Shown here: positions 5,585-7,776 of the stretch, in pieces
How positions within the stretch are numbered: the first letter of the stretch is position 1
How the letters are laid out: every line of letters begins with the position of its first letter
Assembly: GCA_024276595.1 (NCBI GenBank)
Contig: JAJRWW010000300.1
Location: forward strand, 1-7,776
Reading direction: 5' to 3'
Length of the DNA: 7,776 nucleotides
Source: Myxococcota bacterium
GTDB lineage: Bacteria; Myxococcota_A; Polyangia; HGW-17; JAJRWW01
Made by a program: the position numbers and the translations under genes
Notes under the pieces: model-generated
What the model was told of the DNA's origin: nothing
The model's database searches: none
The model's input: only the letters and a program-made list of their open reading frames with translations

Positions 5585-6235
5585 CTACTTGATCATCTCC
5601 GCCACCTCGGCACCCAGGTCGCCGGTGGCGCGCTTCTCCAGCCCTTCGCCCAGCTCGAAGCGCACGAAGCGCCGCACGACAATCTTCTCGCCAGTGGAGG
5701 CGGAGACCTCGTTCACCAGGTCCTCTATGGTCTTGTCCAGGTCTCGGTTGTAGGTCTGCTCCATGAGGCAGATCTCCGAGTACCACTTGTTGATCTGCCC
5801 CTCGATGATCTTGGGGATGATCTTCTCCGGCTTGCCCGAGTCAGCGAGCTGGGCGGCGCGGATCTCCTTCTCCTTGGCCACCTCCTCCTCGGGGACCTCC
5901 TCCCGGCGCACGCACATGGGTGCAGAGGCGGCGATCTGCATGGCCACCTCCTTGACCAGGTTCTTGAACTGGTCCGTGCGGGCCACGAAGTCGGTCTCGG
6001 AGTTGATCTCCACCATCACCCCTATGCGGCCCTCGCCGTGGATGTAGGAGCCAACCATGCCCTCGGCGGCCACCCGGCCGGCGCGCTTCTTGGCGCTGGC
6101 GAGCCCCTTCTTGGGGAGGTACTCCACCGCCTTGTCCATGTCCCCATCCACCTCGGTAAGGGCCTTTTTGCAGTCCATCATGGGGGCGTTGGTGCGCTCC
6201 CGAAGCTGTTTGATAAGTGCTGCGCTGATCGCCAT
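5585..6235 (-). CDS. tsf: Translation elongation factor Ts
   Basis: EF-Ts is the guanine nucleotide exchange factor that removes GDP from EF-Tu. At 216 residues this is the short form, well below the roughly 283 residues of E. coli. Residues 1-50 are the EF-Tu-binding N-terminal domain, with RTNAPMMDCKKAL (14-26) and KKGLASAKK (42-50). TDFVAR (81-86) carries the Asp-Phe pair that disrupts the EF-Tu magnesium site. KWYSEICLMEQTYNRD and VRRFVRFELGEG mark the C-terminal part of the core. Pro41 lies at the end of helix EYLP, where many homologues have Arg or Lys. The ATG follows GAGGAG (6244-6249) by eight bases. It sits between rpsB (65-bp gap) and pyrH (17-bp gap), the usual order. Confidence 0.98.
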   Translation of the reverse strand: MAISAALIKQLRERTNAPMMDCKKALTEVDGDMDKAVEYLPKKGLASAKKRAGRVAAEGMVGSYIHGEGRIGVMVEINSETDFVARTDQFKNLVKEVAMQIAASAPMCVRREEVPEEEVAKEKEIRAAQLADSGKPEKIIPKIIEGQINKWYSEICLMEQTYNRDLDKTIEDLVNEVSASTGEKIVVRRFVRFELGEGLEKRATGDLGAEVAEMIK

Positions 6236-6300
6236 TTTCGTCGCTCCTCGCGGATGCGCCCGTCTGACCTGGCAGAGGGTGGGCGCGGCTAGAGTTGCAG

Positions 6301-7194
6301 TTACTTCTTGTCGAGCTCGGGGGCGGCGGCCGCCTCGGGCTCCAGGTGGGCGGCAGAGCGGCGAGAGACCACCTCCACCTTGGGACCGTCACCGCCAGAG
6401 GAGACCCGGATGGTGGCCGCCTCCCGGGCCGCCACCGCCTCGTCCCGGTTGGCGCGCGCGGCGGCGCGATCCCGGCCCAGCCGGGCGCCAGCTATGCAGG
6501 CCTCGGCGATATGGTGGGTAAAGAGCTTGATGGCGCGGATGGCGTCGTCGTTGCCAGGGATGAGGTGGTCCACCACATCGGGGTTGCAGTTGGTGTCTGC
6601 CACGGCAACGAGCGGAATCTTGAGCTTGTTCGCCTCTGCCACGGCGATCTTCTCCTTCTCGGGATCGATCAGGAACATCACCGAGGGCAGCTTTCCCATG
6701 TCCTTGATTCCGCCCAGGTTCCTCTCCAGCTTCTCCTGCTCTCGCGTGAGCTTGAGAACCTCCTTCTTGGTGAGGCGGTCGAAGGTGCCGTCGGTGGCCA
6801 TCTTCTCGATGGCCTTGAGACGATCGATGGACCCCTTGACCGTTCGATAGTTGGTCAAGGTGCCGCCCAGCCAGCGGTGGGTGACCGAGAACATGCCACA
6901 GCGCTGAGACTCCTCGGTGATGGCCTCCTGGGCCTGCTTCTTGGTGCCCACGAAGAGCACGATGCCCCCGTTGGCCACCGCCTCGCGCACAAAGCCCACG
7001 GCCTTGTTGAACAGGCGCTGGGTCTGCTGGAGGTCGATGATATGGATGCCGTTTCGGGCTCCATAGATGTACTGGCGCATCTTGGGGTTCCAGCGGGTGG
7101 TCTGGTGGCCGAAGTGCACGCCAGCCTCCAGGAGCTGGCTCAAGGTCACGGCCTGGTCGGTCTTCTGGGGATCTGTGGTGTTGCTGGCTTCCAT
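6301..7194 (-). CDS. rpsB: Small-subunit ribosomal protein S2
   Basis: S2 is a late-assembling 30S protein that binds across the back of the subunit beside S1. The 297 residues contain EAGVHFGHQTTRWNPKM (23-39), then NGIHIIDLQQT, FVGTKKQAQ, HRWLGGTLTNYRTV, and PLVAVADTNCNPDVVDHLIPGNDDA, all standard. It is longer than the roughly 240 residues of E. coli S2. About ten extra residues precede the HFGH core, and roughly the last 50 form an Ala/Arg/Glu-rich tail ending PELDKK that is likely disordered. The ATG follows AGGAGG (7200-7205) by five bases, and longer in-frame extensions lack support. It is the first gene of the block. I see no convincing promoter, but its leader can fold (7212-7260). 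Confidence 0.98.
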   Translation of the reverse strand: MEASNTTDPQKTDQAVTLSQLLEAGVHFGHQTTRWNPKMRQYIYGARNGIHIIDLQQTQRLFNKAVGFVREAVANGGIVLFVGTKKQAQEAITEESQRCGMFSVTHRWLGGTLTNYRTVKGSIDRLKAIEKMATDGTFDRLTKKEVLKLTREQEKLERNLGGIKDMGKLPSVMFLIDPEKEKIAVAEANKLKIPLVAVADTNCNPDVVDHLIPGNDDAIRAIKLFTHHIAEACIAGARLGRDRAAARANRDEAVAAREAATIRVSSGGDGPKVEVVSRRSAAHLEPEAAAAPELDKK

Positions 7195-7211
7195 GGGGTC
7201 CTCCTGGCGTT

Positions 7212-7260
7212 GGGCCTCCGCGCCGCCGCCGCCGACCGAAGCCAGGGTCGACTGGAGCCC
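7212..7260 (-). promoter_or_regulatory. Foldable rpsB 5' leader element
   Basis: In the rpsB mRNA, GGGCTCC (7260-7254) can pair with GGAGGCCC (7219-7212) with one bulged G. Inside it, CGACC (7250-7246) pairs with GGTCG (7237-7233) around an 8-base loop, leaving an internal GCC-rich strand. The fold ends six bases before the AGGAGG. In many bacteria S2 represses its own operon through the rpsB leader, so this is a reasonable site for such control, but it does not match a consensus I can recite. Confidence 0.35.
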
Positions 7261-7473
7261 ACAACCCCTGCAGGGGCACGCCCGTGGGCATGACAGCGGC
7301 GCGTGTGTAGTTTGTGGCGGGGCCAGCCTGGGGCCAAGCACCGCCATATTCAGCGCCCGGTCAATAGCACGGGACCCCCTTGCAGGCAAGGGCCAAGAGC
7401 GAGCGGGAGTGAGACGCGGACGGCAGTGGGGCCTCAGCTTACAATGTCGCAAGAGGCCAACAGACGCCGGATG

Positions 7474-7502
7474 TTGACAAAAGGTTGCCAGGGTCGTACC
7501 TT
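7474..7502 (+). promoter_or_regulatory. Sigma-70 promoter of the partial helix-turn-helix gene
   Basis: TTGACA (7474-7479), a perfect -35, is followed after 17 bp by TACCTT (7497-7502). The predicted start is near 7509, so the mRNA would begin almost at the Shine-Dalgarno. AAGGT (7481-7485) and ACCTT (7498-7502) form an inverted repeat spanning the spacer and -10, a plausible autoregulatory operator. Confidence 0.65.
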
Positions 7503-7519
7503 GGATGGTGGAGGACGAC

Positions 7520-7776
7520 ATGCCACTGGCCGTCGAGCAGCTCGACCGACTAACCGACCTGGACCCCAGGTCCGCGGCGGAGCGCATCCGCGAGGTGGCC
7601 GGGCCGGACTGGACTCGGCGTCTGCTCCGGGCCCTGGACTCGGATGCTCCGGCCGGGGATCTGCGTCGCGTCATGCAGACCTGGGGCCTGAACCAGTCAG
7701 AGGTCGGAGAGATCTTCGGAGTGACTCGCCAGGCCACGAGCAAGTGGATGAGTAAGGGCGTTCCCAGCCGCCACCG
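7520..7776 (+). CDS. Helix-turn-helix DNA-binding protein, possible antitoxin, 3' end outside window
   Basis: The frame stays open for 85 codons to the window edge. The first half (about 1-45) is charged and helical, with LDPRSAAERIREVAGPDW. Residues 47-82 (DLRRVMQTW then GLNQSEVGEIFGVTRQATSKWMSKGVP) form a clear Xre-like helix-turn-helix. Helix 2 is about 59-66, the turn G67-V68, and the recognition helix about 69-77. The ATG at 7520 is chosen because GGAGG (7510-7514) lies five bases upstream; an in-frame ATG at 7505 would precede the predicted transcription start. The pattern W-G-x-x-Q-S-E then F-G-V-x-R-Q-A-x-S-K-W resembles the N-terminal domain of Xre/MbcA-type antitoxins that pair with RES-domain toxins. 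Any partner would lie beyond the window, so this is inference. Other Xre-family regulators are possible. Confidence 0.8.
   Translation, partial: MPLAVEQLDRLTDLDPRSAAERIREVAGPDWTRRLLRALDSDAPAGDLRRVMQTWGLNQSEVGEIFGVTRQATSKWMSKGVPSRH

Larger units (their letters stand above)
7195..7519. other. Divergent intergenic region between rpsB and the helix-turn-helix gene
   Basis: These 325 bp hold no gene. They carry the rpsB Shine-Dalgarno (7200-7205) and structured leader, a perfect 12-bp palindrome CCCCTGCAGGGG (7265-7276), and two GGGGCCA copies 11 bp apart (7319-7325, 7330-7336). The promoter for the rightward gene lies at 7474-7502. On the minus strand, TTGACC at 7364-7359 could be a -35 for rpsB, but no acceptable -10 lies 16-18 bp downstream, so the rpsB promoter is not assigned. 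Confidence 0.6.

Noticed and set aside
7319..7336. Direct repeat GGGGCCA with 11-bp period
   Set aside because: It is too short and too GC-rich to distinguish from chance, and is not linked to a promoter.
7195..7743. A 183-codon in-frame upstream extension of rpsB
   Set aside because: The extension has no S2 homology and crosses the divergent promoter region. The ATG at 7194 has an ideal SD.

Overview
This is a very GC-rich bacterial window. It holds the conserved block rpsB-tsf-pyrH-frr, seryl-tRNA synthetase (serS), a Ser-Ser-Arg tRNA operon and three less familiar genes. The translation proteins, strong AGGAGG-type ribosome binding sites and tRNAs without an encoded CCA suggest a high-GC Gram-negative, perhaps of deltaproteobacterial/Myxococcota type. 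That placement is inferred from overall look only. Nothing points to a plasmid, phage, IS element or CRISPR array.

Layout, left to right. (1) 1-373 holds no confident gene, only a proline-rich candidate small ORF (96-377) with a good Shine-Dalgarno and an ATGA overlap into the next gene. (2) 374-1780 (+) encodes a diverged AMP-binding (ANL superfamily) protein that keeps the fold signature but has lost or altered most catalytic motifs and ends before the catalytic lysine. (3) 1882-3174 (-) is serS, convergent with the previous gene. (4) 3175-3433 is a divergent regulatory region with inverted repeats, a serS leader hairpin and a strong tRNA promoter. (5) 3434-3717 (+) carries tRNA-Ser(UGA), tRNA-Ser(GCU) and tRNA-Arg(ACG), closed by a textbook terminator. 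(6) 3828-4199 (+) encodes a small protein resembling a lamin-tail domain, with its own promoter. (7) 4186-7194 (-) is rpsB-tsf-pyrH-frr, whose last gene overlaps the lamin-tail-like gene tail to tail by 14 bp. (8) 7195-7519 is a divergent intergenic region with a structured rpsB leader and a clear promoter for (9) a partial helix-turn-helix gene (7520 to the window end, +).

How they work together: the core is translation machinery. SerRS charges the two serine tRNAs made from the opposite side of the same intergenic region. S2, EF-Ts and RRF serve the ribosome cycle, and UMP kinase feeds pyrimidine nucleotide synthesis. The less ordinary parts are the apparently catalytically dead ANL protein, the cytoplasmic lamin-tail-like protein, the repeat-bearing spacers and leaders, and the possible antitoxin-like regulator cut by the right edge. 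I did not find a convincing new multi-gene system.
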